Below, piece after piece: positions 50,132 through 61,985 of a stretch of 64,000 nucleotides of DNA; the first letter of the stretch is position 1; the number at the start of each line of letters is the position of its first letter. Source of the stretch: Orthonyx spaldingii (Eukaryota > Chordata > Aves > Passeriformes > Orthonychidae); NCBI GenBank assembly GCA_013397795.1, contig VZTJ01000078.1, positions 186,428 to 250,427 on the forward strand, given 5' to 3'. Made by a program: the position numbers and the translations under genes. Below the pieces are notes generated by a model. The model was not told the origin of the DNA and ran no database searches. It saw only the letters and a list, made by a program, of their open reading frames with translations.

Positions 50132-51260
50132 TAGAGGAGGTAGGGAATAAACCAGCTAAGCAGGGGAGGCCCACTTTTGTTTGATTGAGCAGTTCGGTAT
50201 AAGGATTTGTTTGGTCCCATTGAGAAGATTGAGAGGTACATCATGACGAAGAAGGAAAGCAAAGTAGCATGTTTCATCTGGGAAATGGAGGGGAATCCGT
50301 GGCTCTCTGTCAAGCATCACTTTTCTAAGCAGCCCTGTCTTCTCAGTCATTAGCAGAAATTCAAGCTAAACTGTAGTTGCTTTTCTTTCTTGGTGCCTCA
50401 GTCATACGTCTTGGCCATCACGCTCTAGTTTTGAACTGTGTGGATCAGGTCTCATGTCCTCTGATGTCTGGGGTAAAGTTTCTATGCTTGATATAATGCC
50501 AAAATCAGCATTAAAATGACCGAGAGAAGTTCCCAGTAGAAGCATCTTGATAATTGCATTGTTTAAATATTTTTAAGGGTTATTTTAAGATAATATATAC
50601 TATTTGTTACTTTAAATATATGCAATAGATGGTCTATCTGCTTTTGTAAAATAAGGCATCTCTATGCACAGCTTAGCTGGTTTATTAATAGGGCTTTTCT
50701 GTACAACTTTAGGGCACAACTGTTGTACCAAATAATGGTATATTATTTGATTTAGCTGTAAACCAGTGAGTTAAGAGGGAATAGCCAATTCCCATTTTCT
50801 GAATAGAAAAATAACTGCCTATAGGCAGATGTGGCTATATCTTCATGCCACACAGTTAAATAATTTTTAATAATACCTTTATCATATAATGTTTCATCAG
50901 TATAAATAACAAATGTGAATGATTGAAGATCTTAGCAAGGACTTAATGTTGATTGTCTTGCCAGTGGTTTGTTTGTGCTGAGCATTTGGGATTCAATGGA
51001 AATGTGGTGTAACTGTGTTCTGATTTAATGCTGCTCACATTTAAACATGGTACATAGTTAGGATGAAGCTTGAATTATTGAAGAATCAGAAAAACTAATC
51101 CTTGATAAAATCAGAATACTTTAAAAAGTTTAAGCGAATACTTTGTCCTTCAGATTATATGACCTGAAAATAAAAGTATGCAAAAGGATTTAATAAAACT
51201 GTAAACATAGGCTATCCTGCGTGAGAGCTCTCTCAAAGCTTTTTAAGGAGTAAATGGTTA
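50132..51260. other. Gene-free AT-rich stretch
   Basis: Between the CR1 remnant and the LTR I see no exon, RNA gene or further repeat. AT-rich words dominate 50560-50900. Confidence 0.6.
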
Positions 51261-51265
51261 CCATT
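51261..51265. repeat. Left target-site duplication of LTR
   Basis: CCATT directly precedes the TGTGCTAG end of the LTR and recurs at 51809-51813. Confidence 0.85.
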
Positions 51266-51808
51266 TGTGCTAGTTTGAAAACAAACCAGTGGGAGATTGC
51301 AAGTCAGAATTATAATTTAATAGAAAAACAAATAAAGAAATGAAATAGTACAAGGAAAAACACTGACAAAGTTGGATACAACCTGACACCCTGTTAGTCA
51401 GGGTGGTGGTAGCAGTCCAAGTAAAGTGGCTCTGTTGAAGTGGTGATCCTGTAGAAAAGTCTGGTCTCCACCTGAAGGTCCAGTGGTAGCTCTTGTCCTC
51501 TGGGAATCCAGTAGGCAGGGCTAGGTTTTGCAGTTCCAAGGCCCAGGTTATATTCAGTTGGGAATGCTTGGCTCCTCCCCCCTGGGCAGAGCATCTCACA
51601 ATGGGATGAGGTAATTCCAGTGAGGTAATGCCAATGAGGTAATTCCATGAGTCATGTGGTGGTTTCTTGATGGCCCATTAACAGAGATAACACCCAGAGG
51701 GGGTTATCAGGGGGTGAGTAATGACAGGAGATAACGAACAGTGCCCCACTTGTTTAAACAGCTTGTGGAGATGGTAATAGAATATATCGTATATTGCAAC
51801 CTAGGACA
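51266..51808 (-). mobile_element. Solo LTR of an endogenous retrovirus (ERVL/ERV3-type likely)
   Basis: The 543-base element begins TGTGCTAGTTTG and ends CCTAGGACA, giving the TG...CA boundaries of an LTR. Identical CCATT pentamers flank it, and a 5-base duplication is typical of ERVL/ERV3-class elements. There is no second LTR and no gag, pol or env sequence in the window, so it is a solo LTR left by recombination. The sequence closely resembles LTRs I associate with songbird genomes. I place it on the minus strand because TATTAAA-type signals then lie near the 3' end; an AATAAA near the left end (51328) keeps the other orientation open. Frames of 84 and 109 codons inside it are incidental. 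Confidence 0.85.
51608..51648. repeat. 14-bp tandem repeat inside the LTR, three units
   Basis: Units GAGGTAATTCCAGT, GAGGTAATGCCAAT and GAGGTAATTCCAT start at 51608, 51622 and 51636. Short direct repeats of this kind are common in LTR U3 regions, where they may multiply factor-binding sites. Confidence 0.85.
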
Positions 51809-51813
51809 CCATT
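51809..51813. repeat. Right target-site duplication of LTR
   Basis: CCATT directly follows the LTR's terminal CA and matches the left copy exactly. Confidence 0.85.
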
Positions 51814-54800
51814 ACCAGAGGTAATGTACTTCATTTGCTTTCCTAAGAAGCTACTTTGATATTAAGAGAAACTTCTGAACTAGGATTGGAATTTAAACTC
51901 TTGAAGGGTATTTCATATTATGCCCTAACATACCAGCAGCTTGTTCAATTCTGAGGTCAGCTCTATTAGTGGCATCAAACTGGCAATTTTTTATTTTTAT
52001 TTTTTTTTTTTAGGTTCTGCAGCATCAGTAACAATTTTCAGCTGTTATGTGCTGGGGCTACAGAGTAGCTGGTGATGGTTCTGTTCAGAGTTTCCCATTA
52101 AAGAAAATCCTACATGCATTAATAATATTTTTTGCTCTTACCAGTTCTGCATTTTAAGTGCAAATTTTTTTTAGTGTAAATAGGAAGCTATGCTAGCTAT
52201 TTCTCTTTTGTTACGCAACTGTAGTCGGCTCCCTAGAGTACTTCTCTGAGCAGAATTTCCCACGGGAATAGTAGTACATGGGAGTTTTGAGGGCATAGAG
52301 ATTCCCCTCACCTCCCTCCTCAATAATGATTCAGTGGAAATATCTGTGTAAAGAAGGTAATACATGTCTGGGTGTGTTTGATTAAAAATCATTTATTCTT
52401 CTGTGTTACAGTATGTATTTTGATGTGATTTTGTAAGTAGTCTCTTTGCAAAATAAAGCCATCCTTCGACTGCAGTACGCCTGGTTTAGTGTTTGCTGAG
52501 GTCAACAGAGAGCTCCCACTTCATTTTTGAGGGATTTGGTTCTGATGCACAAAGAGGGATAGTTGATCCACAAGACTGTTCAGCTGTGCTTGGGATAGAA
52601 AGAATAGAAACTGCACACTGCAATGTGATACTTGCCTTTAGGCACCTGGAGGAGATGATGACCCAATGGAATTGGAAACAAATATATTCTTGCCATTTTT
52701 GCCATTTCAATTCCTATGTTGTATGAGAAAGTTGTAGCCAATTATATTCATTGCTTGAACTTTGAGCAGCTTTTCCTCTCCTTGCTTTAAAATGCCACAC
52801 AGAAGATCCCTATTTGCCTCCTGGATTTCTCAAGCACTTCCATGTATGATCTTTGCATGATATGTTTCTTTTAAATTTCCCTCTCTGGTAACCCTTATGG
52901 TGCTAAGTCTGAAGTGCAAGGTGACACACATCTACCTGCTAGAAATCTGGCTCAGTTGAACCAAAAAACCCTCAGCAAATCTCAGCAAAGACATCCTCTT
53001 TGGTGTTTTACACCAAACCTTGTGTTGACAAGTGAAGGTATGAACACTGAACATAAACATCACATCTCCTGCCCTTGCTTTTGGCACTAAGAAATGCTAT
53101 TGTCTTAATGTATAAAATTCTTCTGTTTGGCTTGACAGGTGAGTTTCATTTTGGTGCAAGATTATGGCTGCTTTTTTTACAGGCACACATTGATCTCATT
53201 TATTTATAAGTGTAAAACAGAGACTGGAATTTCATGAGGTACCAAATCCCCTTGGATTTGTCTAATTGGACTTGCTGTATGCAAAGGACTGGCAGGTAAA
53301 TGCATTAAGTATTCATATTGCACACTGGTTTCTTAGGTAAAAATAAAAGCTATTCTACTCTATCATAGTCAAGTAATAGATAAGAAAACTTACTTCCAGT
53401 TGATGAGTGAAGGATTATATTCGACCTGCCTGTTGGTTGGTGCTGATCAGTTACTTGGCAGACAGCAGGGAAGCTCCAGTACTTCATGTTGTATGCTTCT
53501 GCACAAATAATAATACTATTTCCAGTTCTCACAAATTATGATTATTATCCAACTGCTGATGACTGTTCTGTTTTCTTAGTCTTCCCTGGAAAGGTCTTTT
53601 TTGCTGCCATAGGTCTCTGCATGCTTCCCTGCAATCCTGCTGCTCTCCAGTAGGATTCTGTCAGTGTTTGCTGGATTAGCAGGATAATTTGCTTTCCTGG
53701 CATGTTTTGCTTGTCCATGAGGACAGACTGCTCAAACGAAGAGAGACCTAACCTGGTGCATCAAGATGCAGAAACCACTAACTGTCATTAGTTGTGAGTT
53801 CAAACCTCCCAGTGCTGCACTCGCAGTCTTCAGGAGCAGCAAGGTTGATGTGTCTGTTGCTAGTTTAACATGCCGGCCTAGCCTGGTTCCAAACTGAGTT
53901 GTCGTGTTATTATCCTTCAGTAACAGATACGTGCAGCAACAGTGATCTTTGACGTGCATAAAATAAGTCAAAGGAACAAAGCAAAACTTCAAAGGCCACA
54001 AGTGTGCCCAACAGTTTCAAGCTTATGAGAACAAACTGTTAGCATGAGTATTGCGGAGATTTAATAATTTCATCTGTACCTTAGCACATTTCTGTAATTA
54101 GAAATCAGACAGTCAATTTTAGAGGTAGAATTTCTTTTTCTCTCTCTACTTTCTTTTTCTCAGCAATCAATCCTGTGTTTTCATTTTCTTTTAGCATTTT
54201 GCGTACTACATACTCTGATTTATCACAAAAAAATGTATGTTGCATATGCAACTAGTAAAGAGTACTTATGGTCCTGTTTTTGACAGAACAAGTCATTTGA
54301 GCCAGCTGCAGTAAGATTTTCCTGATTTGGACTAATGAGCAGGAGAGTGATTGCAAATTCGAGAATTTTCTGATGTAGGGAGCCAGGAAACAGCTATAAA
54401 ATACAGAACAAATGCACCCTATAATATACTTTGTTCATTTATTTTGTACCATAAGGATAGTTTTGTTTTAATTATTTATGATAATAAACTTGTGAGTAAG
54501 GCATCCTGCTATATTTTGTAATGATAATGAAACTTGAGTGATGCAGGGCCTCTCCACTGGTATTAAACGTCTTGCAAACAGATTAAGGAGTTGGTCATAT
54601 GCTCTTTTAGGAGTTGTTTTGCTGTTTAAGTAGAGGTTGAAACCTTGTTTTCTCTTTCTCTCCCATCTTTCCCCTCCCTTCCGGTTAAGGGGTCTAGTGC
54701 TGTCTCATCTGTCAGAAATAGCCACTGTTAGAAAGAAGGTCTTAATTAAGGCTCAGTATCCTGCACCTTTTAATGCATGAGAGCTCAGTGAAAGCCTCTT

Positions 54801-55689
54801 AAAATTTCCAGACATTCTTGGCAAACCTACAGTGAGCAAATAAAATCTGCCCACTGGCTGCTTTTATTATCATGCAAAGGGTAAAAAGGAGGAGTCGGAA
54901 ATACAATTAAAATGGCCTTTGCAAGTCACCTGTAAAATCTTTCTGTGCAAATTATGGCAGGTGCAGCTCAGAGGCTCTACAGTAGTTCATTTCTAGTGTC
55001 ATGACTTTTTTTCCTCTCACTGGTGATATATTTAAGCAAAAGTTATTGAAGCAAAAGGCATTTCCTGGGGAATTAATGATTATGTGGGAGGAGTTGACAA
55101 CCTAAAGTAGAAGTGAGGGCCATCTATCCCAACCCGTCATTAGTCTCCAGAAAATGCCCTGTACTGAGACCACTGATTTGCTTTTTTCTTTTTAATATTT
55201 TGATTGTTTGATTTTCTTTTTTTTTTTTAAGGTGAAAAAGATAAAGAGTGTTGCTAGTTTGTTGTCTGTGTTTTTAACGATGCTCAAATACTGTGCTTAT
55301 ATTTATTTAATCTGTTTAAACCTGGTAGATTGATGACAAACTAAGCAGTGCTTAAAAACTTGACAAATAATAATAATAATGTATGGACCATTTATCAAGA
55401 ATTAATGCCTCTGTACTAGCCACTCAGAGTACTTTTGCATTTGTTAGTATTTTATTAACTTGATATTTATTAGACTCCTGAGTGCTAAAATTGAAGTGTT
55501 ACTTTGCTGTTGGTGATAATGCAAATAAAAAGTGAAAACCACTATAAACAGAGTATTTATGGTAACAGTCAGTTTCTGTTTAAACCCTTACAACATGAAA
55601 AGTGGAGGGTATGTTTTCTGGTAGATATTGCAAATCGAGAGGCTGTAATAGTAACTCCTTATCATTGAAAAAGGAGGTTCATTGAGCTG
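51814..55689. other. Gene-free stretch with CNE-like segment
   Basis: No exon or RNA gene is recognised. A T-rich tract with TTAG (51987-52014) looks like an acceptor but has no convincing exon after it. The segment 54735-54970 is dense in TTAATTAA, TTTTATTATCATGCAAA and CAATTAAAATGG words, suggestive of an octamer/homeodomain enhancer. A TAA microsatellite lies at 55366-55380. Confidence 0.55.
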
Positions 55690-55808
55690 TGGGTACCAGG
55701 ACTAAGACATGGGCAATGGGAAGTGGTTCCAATCCTGCTGCTGCCACTGATGCATCCTGTCGCTGTGAAGTCCTTTAATTTCTCTGTACCTCAGTTTCTC
55801 AATGCATG
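55690..55808 (+). repeat. MIR-like SINE remnant with a near-intact Pol III B box
   Basis: GGTTCCAATCC (55725-55735) differs by one base from the Pol III B box GGTTCGAATCC. It is followed by CTGCTGCTGCCACTGATG, CTGTGAAGTCCTTTAATTTCTCTGTACCTCAGTTTCTC, which tracks the MIR core (CTCTGCCACTTACTAGCTGTGTGACC ... AACCTCTCTGTGCCTCAGTTTCCTC) in order and orientation. The 3' LINE2-derived tail is not clear. Such elements are ancient in amniotes. Confidence 0.75.
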
Positions 55809-58800
55809 TTGCTAATGGCAATTAACTGCTTAACTAGTGTTTGCATATTGTTTTGAACAAGTATCTGTCAGAAATTGTTGCCAAATTTGTAAATATTAAC
55901 AACAGAAAAATAGGGATTTTATCTGACAGTTTCTAGGTTTGATTTCCATCATTTGGTATGACATGCAGTCTTCATTTCTCTCTTTGCCTGATGATTTCTG
56001 TCAGCATTATGAGATGGAGGCCTGTAAAATGTTAAATCTTCTAGATCAGATCTGACTACAAAATCCTATTTAGACTAATACTCTGATGTGATTGTGCTGT
56101 AATCCAGTGAATTAACAGGATGATTTTTAAAAAGTAAGCTGTGTTTTATTCAGGGAAATACTTAAGCAGGATCTGTGCAGAATTGAGGAATGTAGTTGGT
56201 ACAGTTTCCTCAAGAGGGTTTATCCTTGATGAGCTGACCTGACAGAAACCCATGAGATCAGCAAGAATTGATACATCCTGCTCTCCATAAGGGCAACTGA
56301 GATATGGGGGACCAAGACTTTCTGTTCAGGTAGTGAAACACAGACACAGAGGAGAAAAGAATCCAAGGAGCCATATGAGCAGATGCTTTTATGTTTATAG
56401 AGTATATTCCTCCTTGATATTAATTTGGTCCAATATCAGTTAAAAGAACATAAAGGTGTAGTTCTGTCTTATGGCTGCTCCTTAATGAGTTTAATAATTC
56501 TGCCAGCAGTGGTGAAGAGATCCACACAGCTGCGGTCAGATAACCTCCTTGAAGCTGAAATCATTAATTCAGATGTTTAAATCATCAGAATAAGTAAAGG
56601 TAGATGTGAAATGTGACTATACATACCCCTTAGAGGAAAGGGTGAACTTTTTCTTGGTTTTTAACCTCATGTTAGGCTCAGTTCATTCTGCTGCTTCCCT
56701 CAGCTCTGTCAGGGCTCATGGTCTGATGTGGGCATTGTGGCTCAGGGTCAGGCTGGATCTGTCAGGGTCCTTGGTTTTGTCTCCCAGGATTGTCTGAACC
56801 ATAGGTGGGTGTTACAGGGCTATAAAATCCGCTCTGTAGAATTGTTTTCTTGAGCAGATGTTACGCTGGCTTTAGAGCTGTAATTATTCTTTATGTCTGG
56901 TTGCTTGAAACTGGCATTTAAAGAATAACTGGTTCTGGGGTAATATAGAAATAAGGGGGGTTGAATTATATATACAGTATATTAAATTAATTTGAGGAGA
57001 ATAATCCACATTGTGAAAATGAGAGAATCCTTCCTAGACCGACAGAAATACACACTTTTATTTTAGGCTTTCAGTGTAGCAATGCAAGACTTTCAAGTGG
57101 AAAATTGTTAATTTACTATAATGAATTGAAATGTGAAAAAACCAAATATTTAGTTAATTGCCTCATAAATCTGTCTGTTACAATCAGTGAAATTAAATTG
57201 ATAAACAGTTCTTTAAAATTAATTTCCACATGGCAACTTGCAGATTTTATTTTATTCAAACCCCATTAGATATTTGTATGAAAGAAAACATAAATTTAAA
57301 GGGTGTTTGTGACAAAACACACATTTCCTATTGTGGGTTCTGAGGTTTTAATACATCTGGCATAATGAGGAGAACTCAACATTTGTTATTTTTAAAGGCA
57401 ATACCAGCTGAAAAGTGAAGTCCCTCATATCCTTATGATTGTATCCTATCACTTGGCTGTCAATACAGCTTAACTCAGAGTCCTTTTGCTGCTGGGATCA
57501 GAGGGCCAGCAAAGGATGCTTGAAGGTCACATGTGGGTTTGGGCTCTTGCCAGGGCTGGAAGTGCTGCAAGAGCCTGAGAGGATCTCTCAGGAGGACTAC
57601 AAAGCTTATTTCTGGTTGCTGCCAGGATGGGAGTTCCTGCTGGGAGGAGGAGTTTGGTGTTCTGTGGTCCTGGGCCTGTATTGCCTCCACAACCACAACT
57701 CCTCCTGGTGCTGAGCCTGCTGTAGTAGCTCTTGCAGGCCCTTGTTATGGAAGGAGGTGGGAAGCTGAGTGCTCTTGTGCTTTAATCACCTAATGACGTT
57801 ATGCCCTGTGCAGTATCAGTTTGTCAAAGTAAGTGGGGCACTACACAAAATTAAATCATTTGATATACTCCATCCTTCCAGCAAATGTAATAAGAACATC
57901 CTTTCTGACCTCTCCCAGTGACATTCAGCAGGAGAAAACTTGTCTCACAGTGTATGACTCAGTGTTCTGGAAAGGCATATAAAGATAATTCCTCCTTACT
58001 ATGTGGTGGTGTTAGATAGTCTTAAATTTAAACTTGGTGGTTGTCATCTCAGAGCTTAGAGGTGGATGAATGGTTGCAAGTTACAGCTGGTCTTAGGGTG
58101 AAGTTTGATGTCTGAGACCTGGGACTCCTCAGTTTTCTTTCCTTAGCCATCTCTTCTTGAATGACTGTCATCAGCTCGCTTAAACTTTCATGCCCTCTGT
58201 GGTTTTGCTTGACAGTAGCTGCTCTGTCCCAGAGGGGTACTTGGGCATGTCTTGATCTGATTCCTAAAGTGCTCTAAGATCCCCAAAGAAGCCAGCTAGA
58301 GGGACAAAATATTAGTGATAGCAATGACCTGTAAGACTTCAGAAGAAGGAGGTTGCAAACACATTTTCATTTAACTTTAATAATACTTCAATAATCAAAA
58401 GAAGAAATGTAACGTTTAATATTTAAACACAATTGCATTCTCTTTCTTCTCATGTTAAGTGAATATTAAAGCAGGATGGAAGCTAGTTTACATATTTTTA
58501 CACTAGACTGTTTTATTATTAAATACTGAAATGTGCTGGAGTTGGCCAGCCTCCAATGAATATGATTCAACTTACATTACATTTTAATCTGTGCATGTTA
58601 CATAGTATAATATTTCTATTAGACAAATGGTTGATGGTAGGGAATTAAAAAAGAATGCACTTTTGTTAAGTATCACATGGTGTTCATGTTGTGAAAAGTG
58701 ATGTTCATTTGCTGATTGACAGCAGAAGGGCCAGAAATAGGTTTTTGGAGTGCAAATAACTGTTATTTAGGATGCAGTAACCCATGTGTCTGGTCTTAAA

Positions 58801-59027
58801 AGTGCAGGGTATAGTTAGCGCTGTGGAATGTGCACCTGAGATTCTCGAGAGACTGAGGAGCACAGGAGCTTCCTCTCTGTTTGCCTGTAATAAGTGTTGG
58901 TGCCCCCCAAAAATACCTGTGAGTTCTCTTCTCACGTGTTCAGTACAACAGAATATTTTTTAATCAGTGACATTTCTGGGCCTGATGTGAGCAGTAAACC
59001 TCCTTTGAGTTAAAGCAGTAATTTTCA
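55809..59027. other. Gene-free stretch
   Basis: No exon or RNA gene is recognised. The GC-richer segment 57475-57790 is open in several frames on both strands (up to 91 codons) without an identifiable domain. AT-rich DNA dominates 56930-57320 and 58370-58650. Confidence 0.6.
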
Positions 59028-59280
59028 GATGAGTTGTGCAACTCCTTGCCACAGCGTATTCTATTCAAGAGCATTCTTTGGAGAAGAGTCTTCTGAAGAT
59101 GCTAAATATAAATATACCAGCTCCTTTGTACCTAACACATGGGTTGATGTGCCCAGATTTTCTCAGGGCAATGGCAGTATTTTAGTTCACAGGACTTTAC
59201 TGGTCCTGGTGCCTGTTGTCAGAGGCAGGATGGGTTAAACAGAGCTTTGGTCTGACCTCCTTCTGCAAGTCTGGCCTTAA
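59028..59280 (+). mobile_element. Ancient CR1 LINE, 3' end
   Basis: GTGCAACTCCTTGCCACAG (59036-59054) and CTGGTCCTGGTGCCTGTTGTCAGAGGCAGGATGGGTTAAACAGAGCTTTGGTCTGACCTCC (from about 59201), ending in TCTGGCC, match in order the amniote CR1 3' untranslated motif 'TGTGGAACTCCTTGCCACAG ... GGCACTGGCCACTGTCGGAAGACAGGATACTGGGCTAGATGGACCTTTGGTCTGACCCAGTATGGC'. The middle is diverged and about 100 bases shorter than that consensus. The 69-codon frame across it is incidental. This subtype differs from the CR1 at 49664-50131, so two independent old insertions are present. Confidence 0.85.
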
Positions 59281-59909
59281 GTGGCCTTGTTTTCTTCATT
59301 GTGATATTTCAGTCATTCATGAAGTCATTTATAGATGTGAGGTTTCAAACACATTCAAAACATAATTGGGGAAGCAGATATAGTTTCTGTTTGGCTCTGG
59401 GGAACTGCAGTACTGGGATAATCATTTGCATCACACCCACCTTAAAAATTCAAGTAATTTCAGACATGAGGTTGTAGTTTTAGCCAGTCTAAATAACATT
59501 TTTGTTATGATTTTACTCTGTCTAAAGAAGTATTTTACAATATTAAGTGCTCATTTTTAGCTTTCAACTCCCAGAGCATATTTCAAACTTGTGTAACACC
59601 TACATGCCATATCCCTAATTGTACAGCATTCCCTTGTCGAGTTAAATTTAAGGGTGTTGTTTTTTCAGGGAGTGTGTTACATTTGGTTTACTTTTTCTCT
59701 GTGACAGGGTCTGTGATCTGCTGCCTGGTGTATGTCTGTGTCAGTGCTTATTGTGGTATAGAGGCAAATTTTATTATTCCCCAGTCAGTTGGTTGAGATT
59801 TCGTGTGTACAATCTATAGCACCATTAAAACAAATATGGATGTGTATATAGAATTGCTCTTTAGCTCCAGGTGACAATGCCCTGTGGGGTAGATTAGGAA
59901 ACTTATTTG
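59281..59909. other. Gene-free stretch before the gap
   Basis: Nothing recognisable; unique-looking sequence up to the run of N. Confidence 0.6.
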
Positions 59910-59965
59910 NNNNNNNNNNNNNNNNNNNNNNNNNNNNNNNNNNNNNNNNNNNNNNNNNNNNNNNN
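59910..59965. other. Assembly gap (56 N)
   Basis: Fifty-six undetermined bases, followed directly by a T run (59966-59973 onward). Homopolymers often break short-read assemblies, and true gap length may differ from 56. Confidence 0.99.
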
Positions 59966-60239
59966 TTTTTTTTTAAGACATTCTTAAATTTCATTTATTT
60001 ACCTTGGTCAACTAGGAAATGCCTGCAGTCAATATCTGTTGTAAGTAATGACCATAGAAGTTCTATAGCTCTGGCATGTGCTGATTTGTACTTAGGAGTT
60101 TTTAAACTCTTGACAGTGGATTAAAAAAATCTGTTTAGAGGAGGAATATAACAGAAAATCTAGTTCATACCAAGAAGTTGCTATGGCTTAGAGCTGGCTT
60201 TGTTTAGAGACCTGGCTTTTTTGCCATTATTAAATGGCT

Positions 60240-60320
60240 TGGTCCTACCCAGCCCTATTTGAATTCACTGGGAAAATTGCCAGTAGCATCAGCTGAAGTT
60301 GAACTATGCCCTTAGAGAGG
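60240..60320. repeat. Probable palindromic amniote repeat relic
   Basis: TTGAATTCACTGGGAAAATTGCC, CAGCTGAAGTTGAACTATGCCCTTAGAG resembles 'TTGAATTCAATGGGAAAACTCCCATTGACTTCAGTGGGAGTTGGATCAGGCCCTTAGAG', an old element common in non-mammalian amniotes. The left half and the GCCCTTAGAG end are the clearest parts. Confidence 0.45.
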
Positions 60321-61401
60321 ACGTAAACCTCAGCAATGCTGATGAACTTTGTGTTGGTTTGGTTAAATTATTTTGTCATTCTTTATAGTGTGTTTATAAA
60401 TGAGGAATAAACATTATATGTTTGCTGAAGGCATGAACAGTATTTGTTATAGATTATCTTCCTCACTAGAAGCCAAGGATGATGATAATCCATTGACCTG
60501 CTGACTCTGAATACAGTTAGGAAAAATAAGCACAAAATAGTATTCTTTTCTAAGCTGTGTGTAACAGGCACCTTGTTTCTGTGAGACTTTTTAAGGTCTG
60601 GTGGAAGAAGGCTGAAAATTTGGAGTTTGGGATGTTCTAGGTTCTTTCCATCCTGATGAGCACTAGGTCTTATGAAGCTACAAGATTATTGCATTTTCTA
60701 CAATTTGGTAGTGCCCAAGATGAGCAAATCTTTCACAACGGCATTGAAAAGAGGATGCAAGTACATGTGGACTCCATTTTTAAGGAAGCATCCTACAGGT
60801 CCCCAGGAAGTTTTGAGTGGCAGTATAAAAAAAAAAATAATTATAATTATGAGAAAAGATAAAGACAAAACTAGAGTTCCAAAATGGTTTTCAGCTCAAG
60901 TGTAAGAATGCAATCTGTACACATTAAGTGGAAAGTGAAAGATTTTGAGTTTCTATATATTAAAAGGCATTTTAACATATCTTTGAAAATGGTACATGTA
61001 CAAAAATAAATGGACATTTTCAAGAAATGTTTGACAATTTGAGGTGTTCAGGTAAGGGAAAAACAGACTGTAACAAGCACTGTCAGAAAATTTTTATTGA
61101 TTCAAATTAGTGTTATGTCTTGGGAGTAATATATGTAAAACACACTCATTGTAGCAGTACTTTGCCGCATTTGCTGTTAATGTGTATGAAGAATAATGCA
61201 CAGCATGCAACTGAACACAGCTATATTCATCTGTAGTACATTAATATACAGAGTGCTGGTGGGCACATGAAGTATGAGGGCAGCTAGGAAGTCGTTAGGA
61301 GATGTCTCTCAGATACAGGATGTGCTTTGGCAAAGGCTTAATGGCTTCATTACCTTCAGTGAATTTTGTGGAAACGTCAAATCCCGGGACAGATCAAACT
61401 T

Positions 61402-61460
61402 TTAAAAAAACCAAAAAAACCCAAAAAACACAACAACAACAGACCCCCAAACCAAAAACA
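61402..61460. repeat. CAAAA/ACAACA low-complexity tract
   Basis: A-rich simple sequence interrupted by C, comparable to the tract at 5212-5255. Confidence 0.75.
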
Positions 61461-61954
61461 TTTAGGAATCTGTTAAACTCAGGCAATGAAATTGAAAGTT
61501 AAGGTTGAATCTCCTTTCCTATTCAACCCCCTTGCAGTAATCAGTCCCCTTACAGTCACAGCACATTACCCATCTAATAAAGCTTCCTAATCCAGCCCTA
61601 GTGTCCTGAATGTAATTCATTTGATGCCAAAACTGCTCCTTAATTTCACATTTATGTCAGTTTGTTAGAGTTCATCAGTGGTTTATTGCAAGTCATAACT
61701 AGAATACTGGATTCCAGGTGTTTCTGGCAAGTTGATATCAACACCTTAATGTGCATTCATTTCTTTAAAGAAAAAAAATTGCAACAAAAATAACCCCATA
61801 ATGTTATCCTAACTAGCTCTTTTCTTTATGAATCAGATGTTTACTCTTAGAAATACCACATGTTGGAAAGCTATTTTATGTGGCTGATGTTCTAATGACT
61901 GTTTGTCTTTTATGTCCTTCTGAAGGTATGGTTATAACCATTTTTCTCTTTAGG

Positions 61955-61985
61955 TTCCTTCCCCCCCCCTCCCCCCTTTTCTTTC
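61955..61985. repeat. 31-nt pure pyrimidine tract with C9 and C6 runs
   Basis: Uninterrupted C/T including nine and six consecutive C. The minus strand is thus a G-rich purine run that could form a triplex or an irregular quadruplex. Confidence 0.85.

Noticed and set aside
51270..51648. 84- and 109-codon minus-strand open frames
   Set aside because: They lie wholly inside the solo LTR and are incidental; no gag, pol or env similarity.
51987..52014. T-rich tract followed by TTAG as a splice acceptor
   Set aside because: No convincing exon or donor follows; more likely simple sequence.
55725..55735. tRNA gene suggested by the B-box-like GGTTCCAATCC
   Set aside because: No cloverleaf, A box or acceptor stem surrounds it; the downstream wording identifies a MIR-like SINE.
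59029..59238. 69-codon plus-strand open frame
   Set aside because: It coincides with the 3' untranslated part of a CR1 remnant.
60656..60905. Open frames before an A11 run as a retrotransposed pseudogene
   Set aside because: No recognisable parent gene, no flanking duplication and no poly(A)-signal context.
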